Origin: Desulfobacterales bacterium
GTDB lineage: Bacteria; Desulfobacterota; Desulfobacteria; Desulfobacterales; Desulfosalsimonadaceae
Direction: 5' to 3'
Length of the DNA stretch: 6,445 nucleotides
Assembly: GCA_018399455.1 (NCBI GenBank)
Contig: JAGYOT010000113.1
Coordinates: 1 to 6,445 of the forward strand
The position numbers were made by a program, and so were the translations under genes. Shown piece after piece: positions 1-6,445 of the stretch (its first letter is position 1; every line of letters starts with the position of its first letter). Under the pieces are notes generated by a model. The model was not told where the DNA came from. It searched no databases and saw only the letters and a list, made by a program, of their open reading frames with translations.

Positions 1-660
1 CTTAAAGGCTTGGGGTTGAATGCCCAAGTGGTTACCCGTACGGAAGCAGTTGGCTACAGGCTCCATAATCCAGTTGATGTTAAGCCCGAGCAGATTCAGA
101 AGCTCTCTGCCCATCATGGTGACCTCTGCGGTATCAATACCGTAAGGGCAGAAAACAGAACACCGCCGGCATTCAGAGCACTGATAGAAATAGGCGAACC
201 ACTCCTTGATCGTCTCCTTGGTCAGCTTACGGCCCCCGGCGATTTTTCCCAAAATTTTACCCGCAGTGGTAAAATCATTGCGATAGATGGAGCGCAGCAG
301 TTCGGCCCGAACCACCGGCATGTTTTTCGGATCGCCGGTGCCGATAAAGTAATGACATTTATCCGCACAAGCTCCGCATCGGACGCATATATCCATAAAG
401 ACTTTCAGTGAACGGTATTTTTCAAGCCGTTCCTTAAACCCTTCATGAATAATCTGCTGCCAGTTGTCCGGAAGCGGCCATTCCTCATCCTTCGGCGACC
501 ATTCCCCGGGATTCCGGAATTCCATTATTTCGAGGTTCTTGCCCTTGGCCGGATAGGCATAGCGCCCCTCGACAATGGGGGATTTTATTTCCTCCCATTG
601 CTCTTCCGGAGGCGTATGATCTATGCTCTCAAACATTTCATCAGGTTGAAGTTCTTCCAT
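1..660 (-). CDS. dsrK: DsrK, iron-sulfur subunit of the DsrMKJOP complex (partial, 3' end outside window)
   Basis: Reading the minus strand from the ATG at 660 gives an open frame of 220 codons that runs off the left edge without a stop. Two ferredoxin-type cysteine clusters are visible: C92, C95, C98, C102 (CVRCGACADKC) and C161, C164, C167, C171 followed by proline (CSECRRCSVFCP). Each should bind a [4Fe-4S] cluster. The N-terminal part is acidic and has no signal peptide, fitting a cytoplasmic protein. DsrK resembles the HdrD subunit of heterodisulfide reductase; the missing C-terminal part (roughly 300 residues in the family) should carry the CCG-type cysteine motifs for the special catalytic [4Fe-4S] centre. 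In the known complex it receives electrons from DsrM and is thought to act on DsrC disulfide or trisulfide. It starts 2 bp after the dsrM stop, with an AAGGAG ribosome binding site (666-671) overlapping the dsrM end, so the two are surely co-transcribed and probably translationally coupled. Family identity is recognised from sequence; the reaction is family knowledge. Confidence 0.95.
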   Translation of the reverse strand, partial: MEELQPDEMFESIDHTPPEEQWEEIKSPIVEGRYAYPAKGKNLEIMEFRNPGEWSPKDEEWPLPDNWQQIIHEGFKERLEKYRSLKVFMDICVRCGACADKCHYFIGTGDPKNMPVVRAELLRSIYRNDFTTAGKILGKIAGGRKLTKETIKEWFAYFYQCSECRRCSVFCPYGIDTAEVTMMGRELLNLLGLNINWIMEPVANCFRTGNHLGIQPQAFK

Positions 661-662
661 GT

Positions 663-1664
663 TTACTCCTTTTCCACCGGGATGTTCGCTTCCTTCATTT
701 TATCCCTGAAATCTTCTTCATAGGCTTCATAGGTATGAATTTTGACTTTTGGGTTCCATGGGTTGGTATGGTGTTTCATGCGTGTGTTGTTGGCCACGTT
801 CCGGGTGGGACTCAAAAAAATCCCGCCCATATGCATGAGCTTGCTGAATGGAATATAGGCGACCAGGAGGCTGACAAAAAACAGGTGCACGTAGAAAATA
901 CTCCCGCCGACGCCGTCTTCCGGAATTCCGGGGTGAAGGGTGGCGAGTCCCATCGTCAGCTGCTTTACCTGAACTACATCCACCTTGGTAAAATGCCGCA
1001 TCAGGATACCGGTAATCGCTATGCCAATAATTAAAAACAGGGGAAAATAATCCGCCGCCCTGGAAAAATAATTAATCTTTGGAAGCAGAATTCGCCGCAT
1101 AAGCAGCAATGTTGTCGCACCCAGAAGCATCACGCCGGATAGAAAAAGACCCGGCAGGCCGATCTGAAGCATGCCGTCAACGGTCTCCAAAGCTTTCACG
1201 AAAAACGGTGTGGGTTCTACAAAAAACCGCAGGTGGCGTATAATCACGACTAAAAAGGAATAGTGGAATAAAATGGCGAAAAGCCACAACCAGACCACCC
1301 ATTTATATGCCACCTTTTTGCCTTTGAACTCTACGCGGGTGTTTCTGAAAAGAGACCGGAACAGGAGAATTTCAAGCAGCATCCGGATAATCACGCCGCC
1401 GGTGGTGCTTGGGTTGTCGATTTTTGACTGTTTAAAGATGCCCTGATAGGATTGCTGCTGTCCGCAGGTAGTGGTAATCCGAAAAGGAACGGGAGATTTG
1501 GCCCAGTCCAGTACCTTGTTGATGAATCCCGCAAAAAATACGAGGATTGCCAGGAATGGGATCACAATGCCGAAAATCACCTCCAGTCCAACCGCCGCTC
1601 CTGCATAAGCAATCAAACCAAGCACTACCACCGCTAGAAGCGAATACAAATAACTAACATTCAT
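663..1664 (-). CDS. dsrM: DsrM, membrane cytochrome b subunit of the DsrMKJOP complex (NarI-like)
   Basis: This is an integral membrane protein of about 333 residues, the usual DsrM length. Hydrophobic segments lie near residues 6-28, 30-52, 122-143, 168-190, 206-225 and 255-275, i.e. about six helices. Histidines in or at the ends of helices (about H134, H144, H224, H260, H278) are candidates for axial ligands of the b hemes known in the NarI-like family; I cannot assign pairs. The loop after helix 2 has the DsrM-like stretch TTCGQQQSYQGI, and the polar C-terminus (NVANNTRMKHHTNPW, then HTYEAYEEDFRDKM) is typical of sulfate-reducer DsrM. In the family it oxidises menaquinol and passes electrons to DsrK. 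Two in-frame ATGs exist, at 1670 and 1664. The GAGTGAGG at 1673-1680 is only 2 nt from the first but 8 nt from the second, and relatives begin with Met-Asn, so I chose 1664 (numbering is from there). It is the second gene of the operon, ending 2 bp before dsrK. Confidence 0.95.
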   Translation of the reverse strand: MNVSYLYSLLAVVVLGLIAYAGAAVGLEVIFGIVIPFLAILVFFAGFINKVLDWAKSPVPFRITTTCGQQQSYQGIFKQSKIDNPSTTGGVIIRMLLEILLFRSLFRNTRVEFKGKKVAYKWVVWLWLFAILFHYSFLVVIIRHLRFFVEPTPFFVKALETVDGMLQIGLPGLFLSGVMLLGATTLLLMRRILLPKINYFSRAADYFPLFLIIGIAITGILMRHFTKVDVVQVKQLTMGLATLHPGIPEDGVGGSIFYVHLFFVSLLVAYIPFSKLMHMGGIFLSPTRNVANNTRMKHHTNPWNPKVKIHTYEAYEEDFRDKMKEANIPVEKE

Positions 1665-1701
1665 TGACATTACCTCACTCTACAGTTTGACACCCTTATT
1701 A

Positions 1702-2259
1702 TTAATGGTCCGATTCCCCTGTAATATCCTCAAGGTTTTTTCCTAATTCAGGAAGCTCCGTCATATATCCTTTCTTGATCAGCAACTTATTAACCCGGTC
1801 ACGGGCATGATTGGCCCGGAGCTGAAAAACCTTCTGACGGCATTCCATATATAGATCAAAAGCGGTTTTAAGCAGGTATTCCACATTGTCATCCAATGCT
1901 GACAGGTATTTTTGGACTGCCTGGTCTTTGCCATGTTTTCTGAAACTATGCGAAATCGTCGGCTTGATGATGAATATAAAGTCAATGGCCTGGGAAGGCA
2001 TGAATTCCTGTAGCGACTGTATCCGAACAATACCGTCAAGGGCGGTCCGGATGGCATCAGGGTCCATCTCCTTATGAATCACCTGATCAAACAGTTCATT
2101 CAGGCATCGATAAATGGTGTTGCCTACAGGATTGGCAAAGGGGTCCGCCTTTTGCTTAAAAAATCTGGCGCCATCTTCAGGATAAGCCGCCATTACGGCA
2201 TCAAACCATTTATTGACAATTTCTTTGCGTTTCTCTGATAATAGGCTTTGAGGATCCAT
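1702..2259 (-). CDS. RsbRD N-terminal-domain-like protein heading the dsr operon
   Basis: This is a soluble, mostly helical protein of 185 residues. It resembles the N-terminal domain of RsbR/RsbD-type stressosome sensors (RsbRD_N), which is often annotated just upstream of dsrMKJOP in sulfate reducers. Recognisable parts are the early KWFDAVMAAYP (about residues 17-27), DPFANPVG (39-46), the central VRIQSLQEFMPSQAIDFIF (78-96) and the C-terminal LYMECRQKVFQLRANHARDR (136-155). There is no STAS domain, kinase domain, DNA-binding helix or membrane segment, so it is only the sensory half of an RsbR-type protein. A GTG at 2271 gives four more residues, but its Shine-Dalgarno would have to overlap it. 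The ATG at 2259 has AAGGTG (2269-2274) 9 nt upstream, so I chose ATG. The gene lies 37 bp upstream of dsrM on the same strand and is the first gene after the predicted promoter. Its position suggests a link to control or assembly of the Dsr complex. That is inference; I know of no shown function. Confidence 0.82.
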   Translation of the reverse strand: MDPQSLLSEKRKEIVNKWFDAVMAAYPEDGARFFKQKADPFANPVGNTIYRCLNELFDQVIHKEMDPDAIRTALDGIVRIQSLQEFMPSQAIDFIFIIKPTISHSFRKHGKDQAVQKYLSALDDNVEYLLKTAFDLYMECRQKVFQLRANHARDRVNKLLIKKGYMTELPELGKNLEDITGESDH

Positions 2260-2281
2260 ATGGTTTGACACCTTAAACTAT

Positions 2282-2329
2282 ATCATTTGACCATTTATTT
2301 TGATCATTGACGGATTGCATAGACCATTT
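2282..2329. repeat. Short near-direct repeats in the leader of the dsr operon
   Basis: ATCATTTGAC (2282-2291) and ATCATTGAC (2303-2311) are near-identical and start 21 bp apart, about two helical turns. A second pair, GACCATTT, occurs at 2289-2296 and 2322-2329, 33 bp apart. Both lie between the predicted dsr promoter and the first gene. They may be tandem regulator sites, but in AT-rich intergenic DNA such short repeats also arise by chance. Confidence 0.3.
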
Positions 2330-2349
2330 TCATACATACTAACAAAAGG

Positions 2350-2365
2350 TTGAATATATATTCAA
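2350..2365. promoter_or_regulatory. Perfect 16-bp palindrome, candidate operator in the dsr/asnS divergent region
   Basis: TTGAATATATATTCAA is identical to its own reverse complement over all 16 bases; the symmetry ends at the next pair (G2349/T2366). The half-sites TTGAA/TTCAA are separated by 6 bp, the same geometry as CRP/FNR-type sites (for example TGTGA-N6-TCACA), although the letters differ from the FNR and CRP consensus. It covers the predicted -10 of the dsr promoter, where a bound protein would be expected to block transcription, and lies 61 bp upstream of the asnS start. An AT-rich centre makes a chance palindrome possible. The binding factor is unknown. Confidence 0.45.
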
Positions 2366-2383
2366 TTCTAGTGATTCTGTCAA
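2353..2383 (-). promoter_or_regulatory. Predicted sigma70-type promoter of the dsr operon
   Basis: On the minus strand a perfect -35 box TTGACA lies at 2383-2378. Seventeen nucleotides further is TATATA (2360-2355), and at 19 nt spacing TATATT (2358-2353), a 5/6 match to TATAAT. Transcription would start near 2346-2350, leaving a leader of about 90 nt before the ATG at 2259. The -10 element lies inside the 16-bp palindrome at 2350-2365. This is the best promoter match in the intergenic region on either strand, but it rests on consensus matching only. Confidence 0.6.
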
Positions 2384-2417
2384 GTTTATTTGTTAAGCCG
2401 AAAAACAGAATTATATT

Positions 2418-2422
2418 AGGGG
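2418..2422 (+). promoter_or_regulatory. Ribosome binding site of asnS
   Basis: AGGGG lies 4 nt before the ATG at 2427, a slightly short spacing. It supports that start. A TATATT at 2412-2417 with TTGTTA at 2390-2395 (16-nt spacer) looks like a promoter but would start transcription near 2424, inside this site, so I do not call it; the true asnS promoter is not clear. Confidence 0.5.
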
Positions 2423-2426
2423 TGCC

Positions 2427-3809
2427 ATGAACCGGACAAAAATCATACAATTGCTTTCTGCCGAATGCTCTCCGGGTACCGTATGCTTAAAGGGATGGGT
2501 CCGAACCCGCCGGGATGCCAAAGAGTTTTCATTTATGGAGATCAATGACGGATCCTGCCTGCAAAACATTCAGGTTATTGCAGACGCGAAGACCAAGGGT
2601 TATAATGATATCAAGCAGATATCCACCGGTGCCGCTGTCTCTGTTGTGGGCGAGCTTGCTCCCTCACCCGGAAAGGGACAGGACTGGGAAATTCAGGCAA
2701 GCATGATTGAGCTGCTGGGGTCCGCTCCAAAGACCTATCCTCTTCAAAAAAAGCGGCATTCGGATGAATTTCTTCGCACCATCGGTCATTTGCGGCCGCG
2801 CACCAATAAATATGGCGCCGCCTTTCGCATCCGTTCCGAACTGTCTTTTGCGATTCACGAGTTTTTCCGCGACCACGGCTTTACATACATCCACACGCCT
2901 ATTATCACGGGGCTGGACTGTGAAGGCGCAGGCGATTTATTCAAGATCACCACCCTTGATTTGAATCATCAGCCAACATCAGAGCAAGGCATTGATTATT
3001 CCCTCGATTTTTTTGAAAAACCCGCATACTTAACTGTTTCCGGCCAACTGGAAGCCGAACTGATGGCCCTGGCATTAGGGGATGTCTATACGTTTGGTCC
3101 TGCATTCCGGGCTGAAAATTCCAATACAAGCCGCCATATGGCGGAATTCTGGATGGTGGAGCCGGAAATGGCCTTCTGCGATCTGACAGGAAACATGGAT
3201 CACGCAGAAACTTTTATTAAAGCCGTGACCTCACGGGTTATGGAAAAAGCCTCTTCAGATATTGAGCTCTTTGCCAGATACGTGGATAAAAGCCTTCTTC
3301 AAACCCTGGATAACCTCGTTTCATCAGAGTTCATTCGAATTTCTTACCGCGAGGCCATTGATATTCTCTCAGAAACCAAAAACCGGTTTGATTACCCGGT
3401 TCGATTCGGTGCGGATATCCATACCGAACATGAACGCTATCTGGCGGAAACATATTTTAAACAGCCGCTTATCGTATACGATTATCCCCGCTCCATCAAA
3501 CCGTTTTATATGCGCGTCAACGAAGATCACGAAACGGTGGCGGCAATGGACGTTATTGTACCCCGGATCGGAGAGATTATCGGGGGCAGCCAACGGGAGG
3601 AACGTATTGATATGCTTGAAGAGCGAATGGAGGAGACCGGGATTAATCCCGCCGATTACTGGTGGTATCTCGATTCGCGCCGATACGGCAGTGTTATCCA
3701 CAGCGGCTACGGACTTGGTTTTGAGCGTCTCCTTATGCTGCTTACCGGCATTACAAATATCCGCGATGTCATTGCATTCCCCCGGACTCCGGGCAATATT
3801 GAATTCTGA
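2427..3809 (+). CDS. asnS: Asparaginyl-tRNA synthetase (class IIb)
   Basis: A cytoplasmic 460-residue enzyme that activates asparagine with ATP and charges tRNA-Asn; its length is normal for bacterial AsnRS. An N-terminal OB-fold anticodon-binding domain spans about residues 17-95 (LKGWVRTRRDAKEFSFMEIND, residues 21-41, is its first part). The catalytic domain begins around residue 115. Seen in order are HLRPRTNKYGAAFRIRS (121-137, motif 1 region), the AsnRS-type EGAGDLF (166-172), SGQLEAE (205-211), motif 2 from FGPAFRAEN (223-231) through EFWMVEPE (240-247) with R228 and E230, EIIGGSQREER (383-393), and motif 3 GYGLGFERLLM (428-438) with R434. The EGAG signature and the tail RDVIAFPRTPG favour AsnRS over AspRS. 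All expected motifs are intact, so it should be active. It is the first gene of a plus-strand cluster, divergent from the dsr operon, and is followed after 24 bp by the small sulfite reductase gene. Direct Asn-tRNA synthesis in this organism is implied. Confidence 0.96.
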   Translation: MNRTKIIQLLSAECSPGTVCLKGWVRTRRDAKEFSFMEINDGSCLQNIQVIADAKTKGYNDIKQISTGAAVSVVGELAPSPGKGQDWEIQASMIELLGSAPKTYPLQKKRHSDEFLRTIGHLRPRTNKYGAAFRIRSELSFAIHEFFRDHGFTYIHTPIITGLDCEGAGDLFKITTLDLNHQPTSEQGIDYSLDFFEKPAYLTVSGQLEAELMALALGDVYTFGPAFRAENSNTSRHMAEFWMVEPEMAFCDLTGNMDHAETFIKAVTSRVMEKASSDIELFARYVDKSLLQTLDNLVSSEFIRISYREAIDILSETKNRFDYPVRFGADIHTEHERYLAETYFKQPLIVYDYPRSIKPFYMRVNEDHETVAAMDVIVPRIGEIIGGSQREERIDMLEERMEETGINPADYWWYLDSRRYGSVIHSGYGLGFERLLMLLTGITNIRDVIAFPRTPGNIEF

Positions 3810-3818
3810 TCGAAATGG

Positions 3819-3825
3819 AAAGGAG
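3819..3825 (+). promoter_or_regulatory. Strong ribosome binding site of the sulfite reductase gene
   Basis: AAAGGAG ends 8 nt before the ATG at 3834, an ideal match and spacing. It fixes this ATG as the start. No promoter or terminator is evident in the 24 bp after asnS, so read-through from asnS is likely. Confidence 0.75.
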
Positions 3826-3833
3826 AAAATCAT

Positions 3834-4490
3834 ATGGCAGAAGATTTGAAAGGCGCGATTTTGCAAAGAGATGGAGAAACTTATGCGGTTGTTCCGCGGA
3901 CCCCGGCCGGAATACTGAGTCCGGAGAACCTGTCAGCCATCACCGAAGTGGTAAAAAAATACAAAATTCCGGTAACCAAAATTACTTCCGGCCACCGCCT
4001 GGTTCTTGTGGGTATCAAAAAAGAGGACATTGATCCGGTCTGGCAGGATTTGAATATGGATATCGGCCGGGCTACCGAACTCTGCTTTCACTATGTGCAG
4101 GCCTGCCCGGGTACCGCTGTGTGTCGGTTCGGGGTGCAGGACTCACTGGGGCTGGGAATGAATCTTGAAAAACGGTTTTATGACATGGAAATGCCCGCTA
4201 AGTTAAAATTCGGGGTATCGGGTTGCTCCTTCTGTTGTGGGGAGAGCTATGTACGGGATATTGGGATACTCGGCAAAAAGAAAGGATGGACGCTTATCTT
4301 CGGCGGAAATTCCGGCGGCAGGCCGCGTATCGGGGATGTGCTGGCAGAGGATTTGGAAACCGAACCATTGATGGATTTGATCAATAAGGTTCTTGTGTTC
4401 TACAGGGACAATGCTAAAAAAAAGGAAAGAACCGCAAGGTTTGCCGACCGGATGGGCGTGGATGAAATCAAAAAGGCAATCGGCATATAG
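3834..4490 (+). CDS. Assimilatory-type low-molecular-weight sulfite reductase (siroheme-[4Fe-4S])
   Basis: A 218-residue single-subunit protein matching in size and layout the small assimilatory-type sulfite reductase characterised from Desulfovibrio vulgaris. It has a ferredoxin-like NIR/SIR half domain at about residues 10-70, then the 4Fe-4S/siroheme domain. The siroheme-cluster signature is present as C91-x5-C97 (ACPGTAVCRFG) and C131-x3-C135 (GCSFCCGES), with an additional cysteine at 134. The family reduces sulfite to sulfide with six electrons. It has only one copy of the half domain, about a third to a half the size of CysI or DsrA/DsrB, and no flavin or NAD(P)H domain, so it needs an outside electron donor. 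It lacks a signal peptide and should be cytoplasmic. It follows asnS by 24 bp and precedes a broken methyltransferase gene by 3 bp. Whether its real role is assimilation, detoxification or something else is not settled for the family. NirB/NirD-like nitrite reduction is an alternative but less likely. Confidence 0.88.
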   Translation: MAEDLKGAILQRDGETYAVVPRTPAGILSPENLSAITEVVKKYKIPVTKITSGHRLVLVGIKKEDIDPVWQDLNMDIGRATELCFHYVQACPGTAVCRFGVQDSLGLGMNLEKRFYDMEMPAKLKFGVSGCSFCCGESYVRDIGILGKKKGWTLIFGGNSGGRPRIGDVLAEDLETEPLMDLINKVLVFYRDNAKKKERTARFADRMGVDEIKKAIGI

Positions 4491-4493
4491 CCA

Positions 4494-4837
4494 ATGCAGC
4501 TTATTGCCGACAATCTTCAAATTCTCCGACCAGAGATTCAGGCTGCGCTGAATGAAGAAAAGGCCGGCCCGATCGTTGAATTGGTTAAAACCTGTATAGC
4601 TGCGGGAGCCGAAGGGATAGATATCAACTCAGGTCCGTTAGGCCGGAAGCCGGGATGGGCTTTCTGGTGGAAACGGTGATGGCGGTAACAGACCGGCCTG
4701 TTTTGATTGATACCACAAATCCCAGAGCCATTCGGGCCGGCCTTAAGGCAGCCGGAAATCAGGGTATTGTCAATGGCATCTCTCTTGCGGGAAACCATGA
4801 GGCTTGCCCGGGCCTGCCGATCATTAACCCAGGATAA
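4494..4837 (+). pseudogene. Broken methyltetrahydrofolate methyltransferase / dihydropteroate synthase-family gene (frameshifted, C-terminus lost)
   Basis: The frame from ATG 4494 encodes a typical start of the pterin-binding TIM-barrel family (IADNLQILRPEIQAAL, then GAEGIDINSGPLGRKP) and ends at a TGA at 4677-4679. From about 4650 the similarity moves to another frame (GMGFLVETVMAVTDRP, then LIDTTNPRAIRAGLKAAGNQ) and stops at a TAA at 4835-4837. The joined product is about 115 residues against roughly 260 for AcsE-like methyltransferases, so the C-terminal half of the barrel is missing. The pterin-site signatures DINSGP and DTTNP survive. Restoring a second copy of the 7-mer CCGGAAG (4643-4649) would re-join the frames as RKPEAGMGFLVE, with the family's normal spacing. 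Intact relatives move a methyl group from methyltetrahydrofolate to a corrinoid protein (as in the Wood-Ljungdahl pathway) or act in folate synthesis. The start lies 3 bp after the sulfite reductase stop with no good Shine-Dalgarno, suggesting coupling before decay. A sequencing error could explain the frameshift but not the missing half. Confidence 0.78.
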
Positions 4838-4851
4838 ACTTTTTTCCTGGG
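4828..4851. terminator. Small inverted repeat between convergent genes, weak terminator candidate
   Basis: CCCAGGA (4828-4834) and TCCTGGG (4845-4851) can form a 7-bp stem with a 10-nt loop that contains most of a T-run. Outer CTTGC (4803-4807) and GCAAG (4854-4858) could add a second stem. It sits over the stop of the broken methyltransferase gene and 19 bp beyond the gyrB stop, where a bidirectional terminator would be expected. However, no T-run follows the stem on either strand, so it is not a canonical intrinsic terminator. Confidence 0.3.
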
Positions 4852-4869
4852 CAGCAAGTCCCGGATTAA

Positions 4870-6445
<1,576 letters not shown>

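Noticed and set aside
10..411. Plus-strand open frame of 133 codons
   Set aside because: It is antisense to dsrK, whose cysteine clusters are clear on the minus strand; its product resembles nothing I recognise.
735..1034. Plus-strand open frame of 99 codons
   Set aside because: It is antisense to the C-terminal part of dsrM and has no recognisable features.
1779..2057. Minus-strand open frame of 92 codons in a second frame
   Set aside because: It lies wholly inside the RsbRD_N-like gene on the same strand and has a composition typical of an out-of-frame shadow.
2260..2426. tRNA, riboswitch or T-box in the intergenic region
   Set aside because: No cloverleaf, T-box sequence or stable hairpin was seen. 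The region is AT-rich with only the palindrome and short repeats.
3262..3849. Plus-strand open frame of 195 codons and an antisense one at 3369-3866
   Set aside because: Both overlap asnS, whose motif 3 and C-terminus are intact in the proper frame; the long shadows are by-products of its codon use.
4641..4660. Programmed ribosomal frameshifting to join the two halves of the methyltransferase gene
   Set aside because: There is no slippery heptamer or stimulatory structure, the switch leaves residues missing at the junction, and the C-terminal half is absent anyway, so decay is the simpler reading.

Overview
The window looks like chromosome from a sulfate-reducing bacterium, most likely of the Desulfobacterota (the former deltaproteobacterial sulfate reducers). 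The evidence is the start of a dsrMKJOP operon (dsrM and dsrK are directly readable), a small siroheme sulfite reductase of the kind described from Desulfovibrio, and a GyrB carrying the large C-terminal insertion typical of Gram-negative bacteria. I cannot name a genus from the sequence alone.

Layout. Positions 1-2259 on the minus strand hold an operon read right to left: a 185-residue RsbRD_N-like protein, dsrM (membrane cytochrome b) and dsrK (iron-sulfur subunit, cut by the left edge). dsrJOP would be expected beyond position 1. A 167-bp divergent intergenic region (2260-2426) separates this operon from a plus-strand cluster: asnS (asparaginyl-tRNA synthetase), a 218-residue assimilatory-type sulfite reductase 24 bp downstream, and 3 bp later a broken gene of the methyltetrahydrofolate methyltransferase / dihydropteroate synthase family. 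The right end, 4870-6445, is gyrB on the minus strand, convergent with the broken gene and cut by the right edge at its 5' side.

How it works together. DsrM and DsrK belong to the membrane complex thought to pass electrons from menaquinol (and possibly periplasmic donors) to the cytoplasmic DsrC/DsrAB sulfite-reduction machinery. The small sulfite reductase also reduces sulfite but is not part of that complex. AsnS and GyrB are housekeeping enzymes.

The most interesting points are: (a) a perfect 16-bp palindrome at 2350-2365 lying on the predicted -10 element of the dsr operon promoter, with near-direct repeats further down the leader; (b) the regulator-like RsbRD_N protein as first gene of the dsr operon; (c) the decayed methyltransferase gene, whose frameshift is explained exactly by loss of one copy of a 7-bp tandem repeat, and whose C-terminal half is missing next to the end of gyrB. 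No RNA gene, mobile element, CRISPR array or clearly novel multi-gene system was found.
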